Below are positions 1 to 11,578 of a stretch of 64,000 nucleotides of DNA, piece by piece. The position numbers and the translations under genes are program-made. This DNA is from Sepioteuthis lessoniana (Eukaryota; Mollusca; Cephalopoda; Myopsida; Loliginidae). The first letter of the stretch is position 1. Every line of letters starts with the position of its first letter. Below the pieces are notes generated by a model. The model did no database searches. It saw only the letters and a program-made list of their open reading frames with translations, and was not told the DNA's origin. The stretch covers positions 80,995,743 to 81,059,742 of the forward strand of contig OY757921.1 in the NCBI GenBank assembly GCA_963585895.1, read 5' to 3'.

Positions 1-23
1 TTTTTGTCTTTCTCATTTCACAG

Positions 24-670
24 ATAATGAATCATATGATGAATCTTCAACTAAAGTTCAGCAAAGCAAGAAACACAGAGAAACGGACTCTGAGGAGGAC
101 CGAGTCAACCACCACTCACATTCTACTGGGGATGTAGAACGTGTTAATGGAGTTGATCAACGTGGACAGTACTCAGTCGCGATGCCTAACCCAAGGGATG
201 GTCAGTCCTTAGAAAGAGACATTGATGAGAAACATACACGATTTGCTAAGGAGTCACATAGCTCGGATTGGGTTCCTAATGAATATCATCGTCAGCGTCG
301 TGGCGGCAGTGATGATGACAGGGGAAGCCGATCAAGAAGGGGTCTCGGGGGTGATGGTAATGCCAGCGGTGGCAGTGATCAATGGGACAAAAACAGACGG
401 GACTGGGATCGAAGCCATCGGCATCGATATGGTGACCGAAATGAACGCGAAGACAGGTACTATGATAAAGAAAGGCATGATCGGGATATGTATCGGAGGA
501 ATTTTGATCGTGGTAGAGATGGGGATGTGGGTAATGACGGAGGGCATAGGAATAGCCGAGAAAAAAGTTACCGAAGCAAACAGAGCAATCACAAAAGGGA
601 CGATTACATCCATAGAATCAGGGTCCGTGGTGAACCTGAAAAAACTGAAGGATATCGGAATAAGGACTAA
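24..670 (+). CDS. Terminal coding exon of an Arg/Asp-rich protein (partial)
   Basis: An AG acceptor preceded by a pyrimidine tract ends at 23. The frame is then open from the acceptor (two bases completing a split codon) to TAG-free coding ending at a stop near 668-670, about 215 residues. The first third is Ser/Glu/His-rich, and from about residue 85 the chain is packed with R-D, R-S, R-E and G-rich stretches and many Tyr. This is low-complexity basic/acidic composition of the kind found at the C-termini of pre-mRNA processing and RNA-binding proteins. No folded domain is visible in this exon, so the gene cannot be named. An internal ATG at 182 is not the likely start because the frame is open upstream to the acceptor. 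The role in RNA metabolism is inference from composition only. Upstream exons are outside the window. Confidence 0.75.
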
Positions 671-794
671 CATTCTTGCCTAGCCATTCTAAATTTCATT
701 TCTTCTTGGGGATAGGCAATCAGCAACATATATTGGGGGTGGGAGGAGTTTTTAAAAAAACCCAAACAAAAGCCAACAGATTTAGGATACAATG

Positions 795-925
795 AATAAA
801 CTAATATTCTATAAATTATTCTGTTCATCACTGTTTTATTGAGTAAAAATTCACAAGGAGGGAGGGTGGGGTTGGTGAGATCGGGATATTCCCACCCCCC
901 ATCAGCAGGTGGCTGGATGAATAAA
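795..925 (+). promoter_or_regulatory. Candidate poly(A) signals after the first gene
   Basis: AATAAA hexamers at 795-800 and 920-925 lie 125-255 bases after the stop codon. Either could end the transcript of the gene at 24-670. Position and motif only. Confidence 0.45.
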
Positions 926-1215
926 GAAATGCTGAATATCTGAAGAACTCAACCAAATTTTGTACGTATTAAAATTGGAAATTGTGAAGAAAAAAATAAT
1001 AATAAACAACTACATTGGTTGATTGTATTTTCTTAGAAAAATGACAAAATACAATGTAATTGATTTGTAAGAGAATTGTTTTATTGAATAAGAGAAAAAT
1101 TGTCTTTTGTAAAATATTGCTAGCAAAGAAGCTTTTCTCAATACTAAATTTTAAAAAATATTTCTTTTAAAGGTTTGTACACATGAATATTTATCTGTAC
1201 ATAAACATTTGTGTA

Positions 1216-1221
<6 letters not shown>

Positions 1222-1258
<37 letters not shown>
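1222..1258. repeat. (TG)n microsatellite
   Basis: About 18 perfect TG units. Confidence 0.95.
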
Positions 1259-1261
<3 letters not shown>

Positions 1262-1568
1262 TCTGCGTAAATTTATTGCCAGGGAAATTCATCATGTAAA
1301 TTTATCCCCTGTCAAATTTATATCATATTAATTGCTCTTATTTTCCTGTTTCTCTTACCCAAACTCTTTAGCTCTTTTCATTAAAATCTTAAAAGCAATG
1401 ATTAAATTCTGAATGTAGCTATGTATGATTTACCTGCAATAATTTTACCATATGATTAATTTACTGGTGATAACTTTACCATAAAATAATTTTGAATGAT
1501 TGAAAATGATTCCTTACAAACTCATTATTAACAAAACTTCTTTTGTAAACATCCTGTATATAAGTCTC

Positions 1569-1617
<49 letters not shown>
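1569..1617. repeat. (TG)n(TA)n microsatellite
   Basis: A few TG units followed by about 20 TA units. Confidence 0.95.
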
Positions 1618-1621
<4 letters not shown>

Positions 1622-1819
1622 TATCTAGGAAGCACACATGACTTCAGTGTAAGAAATGGACTCAATGCACCAAGTTCAGGCATGGATGAGGTTGTTGGCA
1701 TTTTATTTTATGTATGAATCTTCTAGATAATATCTAGATAAATAGTAAGACAGACTGGTCTTTACCTTGGTAGGGAAATCCGTCTAGAAATCTGACCACT
1801 CTGAATTCAATCCACACAA

Positions 1820-2060
1820 AAAAAGTCATCTATATAGGAAGGTTGGGCATCAGGAAGAGCAACCAACCAGTAAAAATCTTTTCCACATAAGACAAATTCT
1901 GCCAAATTTGTACAGACTTTATGGCTTAGGCTGATGAAATAGAAACCCACCACATAAAAAGATTGAGATAGGTAAGCATATATAACGATCTAAAGTTCCT
2001 GACTAATCTAAGAGATCAAGATTTGGATTGAGACTGGCCATAAAACAAGATCTTAGTATT
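1820..2060 (+). repeat. Degraded LINE 3'-tail-like repeat
   Basis: The segment starting near 1840, with GGTTGGGCATCAGGAAGAGC, matches from general knowledge the conserved 3' untranslated tail of RTE-like LINEs in many invertebrates. The rest is heavily decayed. No coding part remains. Confidence 0.35.
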
Positions 2061-2117
2061 CGTGGAGAAGTGGTAAGTGCTATTTCTATCAGAGTTAAGG
2101 TATGAAAAAACTGGATA

Positions 2118-2574
2118 TACTGGGTGTTTAAAAGAATTTCATGTTATTTGAGATGTACAGGGTGTTTCAGAAAAAAATCATATTTTGTAATCTAATAACT
2201 TGACCAATTGTCATTCAAATGATCTCAAATTTAAACAGCTTGTGTTGAAACAACTCAAAATTCAATGTTTAATTTTTAAATGCCTTTTCTTTTCCAGTCA
2301 ATAGCACTCCTATAGCTAAAAAGAAAAATGTGAAACATTGAAACAAATGACTTACCTATTCCTTCATAGTGGGTGTTTCAGAAAAAAAAAAACTATCATT
2401 TTGTAGTCAAATAACTTGACCAATTCTTGTTTAAATGATCTCAAATTTTAATAAACAACTCAAAATTATATGTTTAATGCTTAAACACCTTTTCTTTTCC
2501 AGTGAATAGCATTGCTAGACTCAAAAAGAAAAAACATATAGAATTTTGAGTTGTTGAGTCTGAAACAGCCAGTA
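2118..2574. mobile_element. MITE-like element with an internal duplication
   Basis: The left end reads TACAGGGTGTTTCAG at 2156 (a second, TACTGGGTGTTT, at 2119). The right end at 2560-2574 is its inverted match (CTGAAACAGCCAGTA), so the ends are terminal inverted repeats next to TA, as in Tc1/mariner-type MITEs. The interior is two direct copies of about 190 bp (from about 2159 and 2370) sharing stretches such as AACTTGACCAATT and CCTTTTCTTTTCCAGT. No transposase is present. Confidence 0.6.
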
Positions 2575-2576
2575 TA

Positions 2577-3809
2577 TAGTCTTAAAAAGTAATAGAATTT
2601 ATTGATTTAAACATTTTTGTTTAAGTCCAGATTGTTTGTCTTAACAAATCATTAATGTTATTTAATTATTTAATATATCTGAGTTTGTCCATCGTTTGAA
2701 TCGAATTAGTGATATTTGATTAAATGTGAAAGATTATTTTAGTGAATCCAATAATTTGATTTTTCTTTTTCTTTTAGAAATTTGAAAATTAAAATTTTGC
2801 ATAATTAGTTACATCTTGCAGAAACATGGTTTCCCTATAATGAACATAAAATTTTCCTGTGTACATTAAGTATGCATATCTTCAGTTTTCTATTTAGGAT
2901 AGACAAACTCTTACACATATGTAAAAAGAAATCAAAATATATTTAGTAAATATCTAACATGTACAGATAAATATTCATTGATGTTGATTGATAAGTAGGT
3001 ATTAACATTGTTATGTATAATGTTAAATGCTATTTTTATCTTTATTTTTATATGGTTTTGTATGTTAATGAAAATAATGTTTAAGTTTAATTTTTTTTAT
3101 CTCAATCCAGTCCCAAGAGACAGGATTGATTTCTTTCTTTTTTTCAAATTTATAACTAAAATCAATTTGATTTACAATTTAGTCCAAGTTAAAAGTGTAG
3201 TAAGGGTAACCCAATGGCAATTATATATATTTTCAAGACCTTATTTTTCCAATGCAGCTATCATTAGAGAACAAGGAAAGTTTTGCACCTTCCATGACTA
3301 ACTGTGCAAACATCCTGAAAGTCTTTTTTCCTTGTAATAATAAAATCATTTTCAATGATGCCTGCATCTAAAAAGTTTGACTTTAGATTATCCTTACCGC
3401 ACTTTTAACCTAGATTAATTAATGAGCTCTCTTATCCACCTCCAGCTTCCCACCATTAATTTGACATTGAATATATATTTTTAACACCCTTAACAATAAG
3501 AACTATATTTTATATTCCTGGCTGAAAAAGGTTTTTTTTTTTTTTTTTTAAATTTTAAATTTCGGTAAACTGTAAAATTGAATTACAATTTAAAAAACAA
3601 AACAAAATCAGGATTTAATTTATAATTTGAATAGTTTTTGTTCTTAATATGATTAATTAACTAGAACTGTTATAATAGATTAAGGACTTTTATTTGTAAG
3701 CATTGCTTGTATTTCTTTTATTAAAGAGTGTATTACTATCACTGAATATAGCTTGGTCTCTAAACAGGATGAACATATTTATTTATTTATATAGGAAGCC
3801 ATATGTGCC
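2577..3809. other. AT-rich noncoding DNA
   Basis: Homopolymer T/A runs, no coding-like frame. The 97-codon open stretch at 3008-3301 is low complexity and lacks splice or homology cues. Confidence 0.6.
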
Positions 3810-3940
3810 TTAACCCTTCACTCCCATGGAGACACCACTGTCCCAATCAAATTTTATTTTCACCTTTTAGAATGTACTCAAAGTGTAATTTTGCATATCC
3901 AATACTCAAAAAAAAACAAACTTGGTAGTGAAAGGGTTAA
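3810..3940. mobile_element. 131-bp MITE with TTAA ends
   Basis: The ends TTAACCCTTCACTCCCA and TGGTAGTGAAAGGGTTAA are inverted repeats bounded by TTAA at 3810-3813 and 3937-3940. TTAA duplication is the hallmark of piggyBac-type integration. No coding capacity, so non-autonomous. Confidence 0.7.
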
Positions 3941-4878
3941 GTTATCTGAATGTGACTCTCACCATGCATATAAGAAAATGAATAAGTTCATAATCTAATA
4001 ATGAAATTGGCAATTATTTTACAAAATTAATCTTAATTCTGACTAGAAAGTTTTTCAATGTGTCAGATAAAAATCCCACACCCTATACATTTGTACTTAT
4101 CTTTTTTTTTTAATCATAATTACTTGCATCCTTGTACCAGTCAAGTCTAAATTAAGTAAATAATCCTAATCTAATATAGAGTGGATTTTGTTTTATGTTA
4201 TGAAGATGTTGAGTAGGAAATAATTCATTTAAAGAATAAAGAAAACATGACTAAATGCTCCAATAAGTAAATTTGATGTTAATGTTTATTTATAGACTTT
4301 GTATTTTAAAAGTGACCAGTTTAAGCAAAAGGCAAGTTAAGGGTTCCTTAACTCGGAATGAGTTTATAGTGATAATTGTGAAATATTATAGCAAGTACTT
4401 CTTTTAAAAAGTTAAATTATTGCCTTTTTATTTAATGTATTCTAAAAAAAAATTATGATGTTTTGTCTTATTTTAATTCTTTGTATTTTAGCTTTTTACT
4501 TGAAGCTTATAAAGTTTTGATTTGCACTTTTCACATCTACTTCAGACTTACAACGTGTGCTTAATATAGCCACATGAGATATATGTTCAGACCCAACATT
4601 ATTTCTGCATTTTATTGTCAACCCTTGGTTGTTCCTAGCCAAGAATCAATGAGAAGTACAAGAGTGGGTTGCAAAATTTATAGGTGTGGACTGCAAGGGA
4701 GAACTATGTTGAAAAATAAACCTCACATTTCATGAGAGTATCTTGGTCAGCTTATGAACTTTTCAGCCAACCTTTGTATTGTGTCTTGATCCTGGAGATC
4801 TCATTGCACTAAAAAAAGTTATGCTTAGAACTAATACCTGATGCTCAGTGTTGTATTTATTTATAGACTAAGTGAATT
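3941..4878. other. AT-rich noncoding DNA
   Basis: No repeat family or coding frame recognised here. Confidence 0.5.
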
Positions 4879-5118
4879 GCAGCCCAGTTGGTTGGGGCTG
4901 TAGAATATACTGACTACATCTTTGCAGAGGGGTAAGACTCTCTCCCACCCCCACCAACGAGGGTCCTGGATATGTTATTAAACAATCTGATGGTGATGCT
5001 CCAGCCTAGGAGATTTAAGGAATGTGGAGTACCCCTTCATTGCTATTGCTCCCAGGTCCACTCTGACCTGAGTGGTAGCACCTAATAGGGTCCTATCTGT
5101 GGGTCAAATTGAACAAAT
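4879..5118 (+). repeat. Rep-A dispersed repeat
   Basis: Near full copy of the dispersed family called Rep-A here. It has a head CCCAGTTGGTTGGGGCTGTA, a middle block with TCTGATGGTGATGCTCCAG, a strongly conserved core around CCCCTTCATTGCTATTGCTC, and an end GTGGGTCAAATTGAACAA. No open frame or tRNA-like boxes are seen. Confidence 0.75.
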
Positions 5119-5187
5119 CATTTAACTGTGTGCAAAAAAGAGCTAAAGCTCTTTTAAGAATGTTATCTACAAAATGTGTTTAGAAAT

Positions 5188-5188
<1 letters not shown>

Positions 5189-5220
<32 letters not shown>

Positions 5221-5285
5221 GCACACACAGAATTTGGCATTAAATAGCCTACAATGGTTGATATGCCATGAAGCCAAACTAAACC
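5189..5285 (+). repeat. (TG)n(TA)n tract plus SINE C tail
   Basis: A TG/TA microsatellite (5189-5220) is followed by GGCATTAAATAGCC and GGTTGATATGCC, the conserved 3' tail of SINE family C in this window. Confidence 0.6.
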
Positions 5286-6294
5286 TTTAACAAGCACAGT
5301 TTCCTTTTACTCTTTCTCGCCATCTGTTTCGACAAGTCTTCTAAATAACGTCCAGTGTTCACACAGAGCTGATGAGTGTAAGTTTTTTAATTGTATTCAT
5401 GTGTAGGAGTCCATTGGAGAATGTTGCTTATGAGTTAGGCACTGTTGGAGAAGTAGAGACTATCAATTTTTACAACAGTAGTATGCATTGAATTGGAGTT
5501 GTGGTTAGCTGTATAGCCACTTGGTTCTCATCTCATAAAGCTGTCTAAGTGAGACAAGCAAGACATGACTCAAGAAGTAGGGATGAACTTGTAAGCAACA
5601 TTTTCCTATGAATACGCTAGTGTTGGTCGATTAGCCAAAACTTATATTAATCATATCTATGCAAACATGGGATGGATGGCAAGAGAGTGTCAAAAGAATC
5701 TGTACTGTCAAGACTCCTTGATGATTGTAGCCTTGTAAAAAATTGTGGACTTGCCAAGAGTGATGGCTGTTTGGGATGGATGGTGGGAGTAAGTCAAGGG
5801 AATTCATGCTGGCTGTTGGCATGTCTTGATGATGATGATAATGCATTTGAAATAACAAAGTTTATGGCCTTGGCTAAACTTGAACTCTTGTATCTCTACT
5901 CACCATTTTGCCTCCTGGAATCCGAGTTCTTCATACCTGCAGCTTCATTTACTCTTGTAGTTTAAGTGATATTGCAGAAATCCAACACGTACACACACAC
6001 ATGCATACATACATATATATATATATTATTCGGACCAGTTAAACCAGAGTTGGGAGGAATTCCATCAGGACAAAAAAACATTTTTGTTTTTTCTTATATA
6101 TATGTATATATATAATCAATACAAGAAAAATACTAGTCAAAATTAATAATGATTGACCATGCTTCATTTAAAAAAAAGAAAAAAGAATTGTAAACATGTT
6201 ATCCAGGATATGTATATAAAAACCAGTATCACAATGTATAATTTCTTTGGGCACTTCTGATACAATTAATGTTATACATTTTAAATTTAATCAG
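5286..6294. other. Unassigned DNA with a weak open stretch
   Basis: 5630-5795 has a somewhat GC-richer stretch, open in more than one frame, ending in a good donor-like GGAGTAAGT near 5788. There is no convincing acceptor or recognisable product. Short TA runs lie at 6013-6027 and 6098-6113. Confidence 0.3.
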
Positions 6295-6295
6295 A

Positions 6296-6540
6296 GGGAA
6301 GTCCCTGTGGCATAGTGACTAACCTGCTAGACTGCAACATCAGAGTAAGCGAGTTCGATGTCCAGCAGCGCTTATGTTCACTTTTAGACTAATACCCTTA
6401 AAAAAGGTATGAACTCTCTTATTCTCCTAGCTATGTGTTAAATAGTACCACGACTGTTCCACAAGGATGGTTTTGGCATTAAATAACCCATGGAAGTTGT
6501 ATGCCATTAAGCAAAGACACCAAACCAAACTAAAATGTTC
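6296..6540 (+). repeat. SINE family C, near full length
   Basis: tRNA-related head with a box-A-like GTGGCATAGTGACTAA and a box-B-like GAGTTCGATGTCC. An unrelated body follows, ending in TTGGCATTAAATAACCC and a CAAACTAAA-rich tail. This is a pol III-type retroposon without coding capacity. Confidence 0.75.
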
Positions 6541-6655
6541 AGGTATTAAATAAAATGAGTTGCGTCTGACCTGTTATTAGTTTATTTACTGCTAAATAAA
6601 CCTCAGTGAACGTCCTCTACTTGTGCTAATTCCATATTCTATTACAGAACTTATA

Positions 6656-7553
6656 TACGAGGATCATTAAATAAGTTTCCAGACTTTTTTCGTATGGGCA
6701 CTTTTATTGATAGTACACGCATGAAACTCTAGTCCCTTTCGAAGTAATCTCCTCTGGCTGCAATGCACTTGTACCGTTCCAACAACTTCTGGAAGGCCCC
6801 ATGGAAGTCCTCTTGTGTGAGCGTGTCCATGACCTTCATCACAGCTTCTTTCATCTCCTCAATTGTCTCATAACGACAGCCTCTGAGCTTAGGGAATAAG
6901 CAAAAGTCAGAATGAGCAAAGTCTGGACTATAGGGAGGCTGAGGAACTGTCTTGATGCTCGTCTTGCTCAAATAGTCTGTGATAAGGATGGAGTTGTGGA
7001 CTGGTGCATTGTCCTGGTGGAAATGCCACTGAGCCGATTTGAAGAGTGCTGGCCTCTTCCGACGGAATCTCTACCTGAACTCCCTTAAAACCTCAACATA
7101 GTAACCCTAACCCTAACCGTTTGGCCAATCAACTCTGGTGTATTGACTTCCTTACTCCCCCCACACCTCTCATCATCCCTCACAGACTCCCTGCCTTTTT
7201 TTAATCTCTTATGCCACTCAAAAACTGATGCTCGATTCATGCAAGATGCTCCAAAAGCAGTCTGATGCATTCCATACGTTTCTGTGGCATTATTTTTTCC
7301 AAGTTTAAAACAGAATTTTAAAGTGTCCTCACGTCCAGATTGCATTTTTGAAATTCACCAGCTGTGACAATCAGGCTTTAGTAGTGTGTATTCCAATTGC
7401 TGCTGTAGCTGTTCATTAGAACCTGAAATCATAAAAATTGGTCAGTAATCTCATAAGATGTATAGCAATAACATACTGAATTTTCAAGAGTCTACGACAA
7501 TTTTAAATGCCTGTACAAAAAAAAGTCTGGAAACTTATTGAATGCACCACGTA
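6656..7553 (-). mobile_element. Deleted mariner element, copy 1
   Basis: Inverted ends (CGAGGATCATTAAATAAGTT and its counterpart near 7522-7551) are flanked by TA at 6656-6657 and 7552-7553. The minus strand encodes an N-terminal helix-turn-helix block (about 7345 to 7085; ASVFEWHKRLKKG) and a C-terminal catalytic block (about 7060 to 6729) with the second Asp in FHQDNAPVH and the third in PPYSPD. The middle, including the first catalytic Asp, is missing and the frame is shifted at the junction, so it cannot make transposase. The catalytic block belongs to the DD34D mariner family. Confidence 0.85.
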
Positions 7554-8885
7554 CTTATGGTTTCATTTAATCATAAAGGTTTTTAAAAATGTCTGAAATT
7601 CTGATATAGTGTATTGTCATTATTCCATGTATTGTTCAGATTTAATTCAATAGTAAGTAAGGATAAGTTATTCAAGAGAAAGTAAAGGCAAGTATCGTTA
7701 CATGAAATGTGCATTGAAGAATATGACTTAATGAACATTCATACAAAGAAACTAGTGTAACAAGGAATACATGACAAAAATACGTACGTTCAAGACTTGG
7801 AAAACTAGCTATGCAGCAAAAGAGATGATACATTGCCGCGTAGCAGAAATGCACCTTAACGTATCTAAATGGATTTAAAACACGTGTGGCATCACTCGGT
7901 TGAATGCAATTCAAGCTTGTGTATTGACCGTTTTATGCAGCGCATGCGCCGACGTAGTTTCAGACATTTGCTGATTTAATTCAGGAGTTAACTCAAACTT
8001 TAAAAAATCTTTTTCAACTCGTATGAGTTGAATATGGGAGCCAAACGTCTCTCTTGGCTATATAAATTCCACTGTGTATCGAACTGGATTTTTCACATGA
8101 ACCAGACCAACGTGTAAAAATGTAGGAATAGTCATTACACTGGACGTGCGAAAAATATGAATCTATCTTCGTCTGTTTCACCATTTACGAGATGAAACAT
8201 TTTCGTGCTTTATTTTAGACATGAAATATAATATCTACATGATTTCTAATTAACTCTGAATCAATCTCATTCTTTGTCGATGTTGGTGCGGCACAATTCA
8301 TAGTGCTCACTGAGCAAATCCCCAACGGAGGATTGAAGATGGTTAACATCAATGAATGAAGTTAAAACGTCTATAATAGTTATGGAATAAGATACGAACG
8401 TACGCGTTCAAATGTTACGCCCAGTCATCAGCTGATAATTCCGTTTTGATTGTGAAGAAAGGAAAACATGTCAAGAAGAGAGAGACAAATATAATAAAAG
8501 GAAGAAAGAGATGAAATGATAACTCTATTGTCTGTTTCAGTGGAAACGGGGGGGGGGGGAGGAAAATTGAGAAATATATTGAAAAGATAGGGATATAAAT
8601 AAATAAAAACTATTTTGAAAGTCTTTTTCCCCCCCCCCAATTTTGATCAAAATTTTCGGTAAATATTCATTGACAGATAAAGATGAATTGAACATTTATT
8701 TAGAACTGGTTTAATTACTTAGATTTATTTTTAAAGAAACTAGTAATGAGTTATCATCCCCCCCACCAAAAAAAAAAAAAAAACAAGGATAATCTATAGA
8801 ATAATTTTCGCAAATTTTTTTATACAAGTGTAGTTTAAAGTAGCACTTCTTAAAATCCTGGTATTCATGCCGGTGCTAGTACGGA
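7554..8885. other. Noncoding DNA with G/C homopolymers
   Basis: No coding frame recognised. A G10 run lies near 8549 and a C-rich run near 8629; the open stretch between them is an artefact of these. A degenerate patch near 7920-8330 is slightly GC-richer and unassigned. Confidence 0.5.
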
Positions 8886-9060
8886 CGTAAGTAAAGTAAA
8901 GTTGGCGACCGTAGTCGAGGGTAACCCGAAGGCTCCTTTTTCGATAGCTACTACACCAAGGTGTAGGGGAGGGCGCTACTCCTTCCCTGGTTTGCTCTAC
9001 TTTACCCTTGATCCGTACCTTATAATGCTGAGTGTTAAGCAAGGAGGCATCAAGTACCAT
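8886..9060 (-). repeat. SINE family D, truncated
   Basis: Matches the copies at 42057-42310 and 50938-51200, with shared blocks AGCTACTACACCAAGGTGTA and CTTATAATGCTGAGTGTTAA. The tRNA-like head is missing in this copy. Confidence 0.75.
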
Positions 9061-9588
9061 TTAAAGACGCTTAAAATATTTCTATATTGTTTAATATTAT
9101 TCTTTTCACATGCTATGATATAATACAATGGATAGAAATGTTTGGAACTTAATCGGAATTGAAATCTAAGCCCAAACTCGCAAATATAGTACGACTTCGT
9201 GGCACATTGGAAATCCAGCCGGCACGTCACTTCAGATAATTTGAGAACTGATTTAAAGAGTGGGTTTGTTTTAAATTTAATTAAATTAATTTTTTTTTTT
9301 TTACTTTTACTTTTATTTTTTTGTAAATTCATGTGTTAAGAAATTATTTTAAAAAAGTGTTATTTACACGGGTCCTGCTTATTATTTTATTACCAGAAAC
9401 GTGGTTTTGAAAGCCAATGTACAAAAAGCTACGATCCCCTCGATGCAAATAACTAAAGTTGATTTGACAATGTTAGCTTAAGAAAAGATTGTTTGGGAAA
9501 AAGTAATTAATTTCTCAAGGAAAAGATTTGATTTGATGAAAATTTATCGGATTAAAGTTAGAATGTACTAAAAATGGCATATGTTCTG
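9061..9588. other. AT-rich noncoding DNA
   Basis: No feature recognised. Confidence 0.5.
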
Positions 9589-9905
9589 GGCATGGCACTA
9601 AACTAGATCTGATGGTGAGGCTTCAGTTCTAGACCTCTGGGAAGTATGGAGTACCCCTTCATTGCCATTGCTCCCAGGTCCATTCTGACCGGAAGCATTA
9701 GTTCCTGTTAGGGTCCCAACTGTGGGTCAAATAGAACAAGTGTCCTGGGTACGACACTAAACTGGATCTAATGGTGAGGCTTCAATTCTTGAGCTCTGGG
9801 GAGTGTGGATTACTCCTTCATAGCAATGAAAGAGTACTCCACATTCCACTCTGACCCGGAATGGTTGTACCTGTTAGGGTGCCGTTATGGGTCAAATAGA
9901 GTTGT
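9589..9905 (+). repeat. Two Rep-A copies in tandem
   Basis: Two head-to-tail copies (about 9589-9738 and 9739-9905), each with the GGTGAGGCTTCA block and an end reading GGGTCAAATAGA. Both lack the family head. The second carries a small internal rearrangement of the core. Confidence 0.75.
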
Positions 9906-9944
9906 TCAATAATTTACAAAGAATTGTTATTAGTGTATGAAATG

Positions 9945-10180
9945 GGTACAAAAACAGTAAAAGTGTAACTTGTTTCTGGAGGTCGAGTCATGTGGGCTTC
10001 CTGTCTCAATGATGAGGCGAGACAAAGTCTATCACTGGGATTGGAGACAGTTTCTTTTTACGATGACAAAAAGGCAAATCTTAACTGTTCAATGAACGTT
10101 AATGAAAAAGGAGAAAGGGTTCTGGGTTTTTTGTCTGACCACGAGATATATGAAAGACACCCCTCCCCCCCAAAAAAAAA
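9945..10180 (+). repeat. Rep-G dispersed repeat, copy 1
   Basis: Shares an ordered series of blocks with 31515-31780: TACAAAAACAGTAAAAGT, GACAAAGTC, CAACTGTTCAA-like, and TGACCACGAG. Diverged, with no conserved frame, so probably a decayed repeat such as an LTR. Confidence 0.5.
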
Positions 10181-10429
10181 ATCCAAGGGAGACATTTACT
10201 GTCCCCCTATATCTTTGTTAAGCCAGTCTCCTTTTCGGGTATTTTATAATATTTTTTGTTAGGATTTTTTTGGTTTAGTTCGTTTTTATATTTCGTGCTT
10301 TCTATACATCAACCTTTCGTCTTACTTTTAGTCTTGAGATTCATCAGAATGTTCATGAAGGTGTGAAACTATTGGTAGTAATATGTGGTTTTAATTCCAG
10401 TACTGCAATAATGATACTGTACAACATTC

Positions 10430-10600
10430 CATCTCTTCTCGCCTGAGCTATGAGTAAATAGTTGGGCAGACTGGATTCTTTATCTTTGGTGTAGAAGGAA
10501 AACTCTTAATTAAAAGCATCAGTATTCTGCTTAATAATTGACCTTGTGTCACATTCTACTTGTGAGGGAATGAGTTGGGTAAATATGTCCATTGCCTATG
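10430..10600 (+). repeat. SINE family B, 3' part
   Basis: Carries GAGTAAATAGTTGGGCAGAC, AATTGACCTTGTGTCACAT and the terminal GAGTTGGGTAAAT typical of family B. The tRNA-like head is absent. Confidence 0.7.
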
Positions 10601-10787
10601 TATGCTCTATCCCAGATATCGAACTCTCTCATAATAGATATATATTACAACATTTAAATACAGTAAAGATATATAAAGTTAATTCTATCTACAACGGTTG
10701 CATTATGCCCTGATCAATGACACTCCTTTGTTGTATACGTAATATACAAACTATCAAATCTGAGGTTAAACTTATATTGAGAGAGTC

Positions 10788-10990
10788 CTCGTGGCGTAAT
10801 GGCTAATTGCTGGCCTGGGGCTTCGAAGTAAGCGAGTTCAAACTCCAGCCATGCTAATACGTTCACTTTCCGTCTAATACTCTTGGAAAAGGTATAAACC
10901 CCTTTATTCTCCCTGCTAAGCAATAAATAACACTAATACTGTTTTTCTACGATGGTTGATATCCTATTAAACAAAGAAATCAAACTAAAC
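10788..10990 (+). repeat. SINE family C
   Basis: Head GTGGCGTAATGGCTAA (box A-like) and GAGTTCAAACTCC (box B-like), then the family body and a tail ending AAATCAAACTAAACTAAA. Confidence 0.8.
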
Positions 10991-11316
10991 TAAAATTGTA
11001 TGAGTCAACGTTTGATCAGCAATAGTTTGTCATCTATCACTAAGATATTTAGCATAAAATTAATATAGCCAAGCAGGAAGTCTTGGAATCGTCGTAAAGT
11101 TGGTGGCAAGCAAGAAAACTAAAACCGTAGTAACGTATACCATTGCCTTTGCTTACTGCCATGTTTCACTCCTGGATTATTTGCTCTTGCCTGTATTACT
11201 CTTCACACAACCAAAAAAAAAAAACAAAAAACAAAACCCACCTGTTACCATAGCAATGCATCCGAGTTTAAAAATAGATCTATGAAGACTATTCTCTCTC
11301 TCTCTCTTTTCTCCAG

Positions 11317-11578
11317 AACGCCGTATCAATGAGGATACTCTCCCGGCATATTTGGCAGTTGCACACATTACACTAACGTTGTTGTCAAGAAAATGTTGTC
11401 TGCGCAGTCTTTCTTTCATCAGCTTGATTCATGCAAACGAGCTGATCGAGGTACACTTTATTTCGTGTGGTGACAACTGTGTTGAACATGACAAGTCACC
11501 CACGTCGAAGCTGTCATTGCTGAAATACGTTACCCATCACCTAACTGGGATCACATCCACTGATCTCCGTAAAGTGTT
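11317..11578 (+). CDS. 5' part of a host terminal exon, split by the LTR element
   Basis: A strong acceptor (CT-repeat pyrimidine tract ending CTCCAG at 11316) opens a frame of 86 codons from 11319. It runs without stop to the LTR boundary and continues in the same frame after the element at 22913. With the element and one TSD copy excluded, the frame would be 129 codons ending in TAA. That is long for such AT-rich DNA, so a real exon is likely. The peptide is Leu-rich with several Cys (KCCLRS, DNCVEHDK) and I do not recognise the family. The first two exon bases complete a split codon. As it stands, translation would run into LTR sequence and stop at 11886-11888. Upstream exons were not found. 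Confidence 0.55.

Larger units (their letters stand above)
671..2117. other. 3' UTR and intergenic DNA, AT-rich
   Basis: No open frame with coding character. It holds the poly(A) signals, two microsatellites and a degraded LINE-like tail described separately. Confidence 0.6.

Noticed and set aside
332-673. Antisense open frame across the first exon
   Set aside because: Mirror of the Arg/Asp-rich coding strand; no independent start, splice or homology evidence.
7101-7118. Telomere-like CCCTAACCCTAACC
   Set aside because: It lies inside a mariner copy; the partner element has CCCTAACC at the same place, so it is local slippage, not a telomeric repeat.
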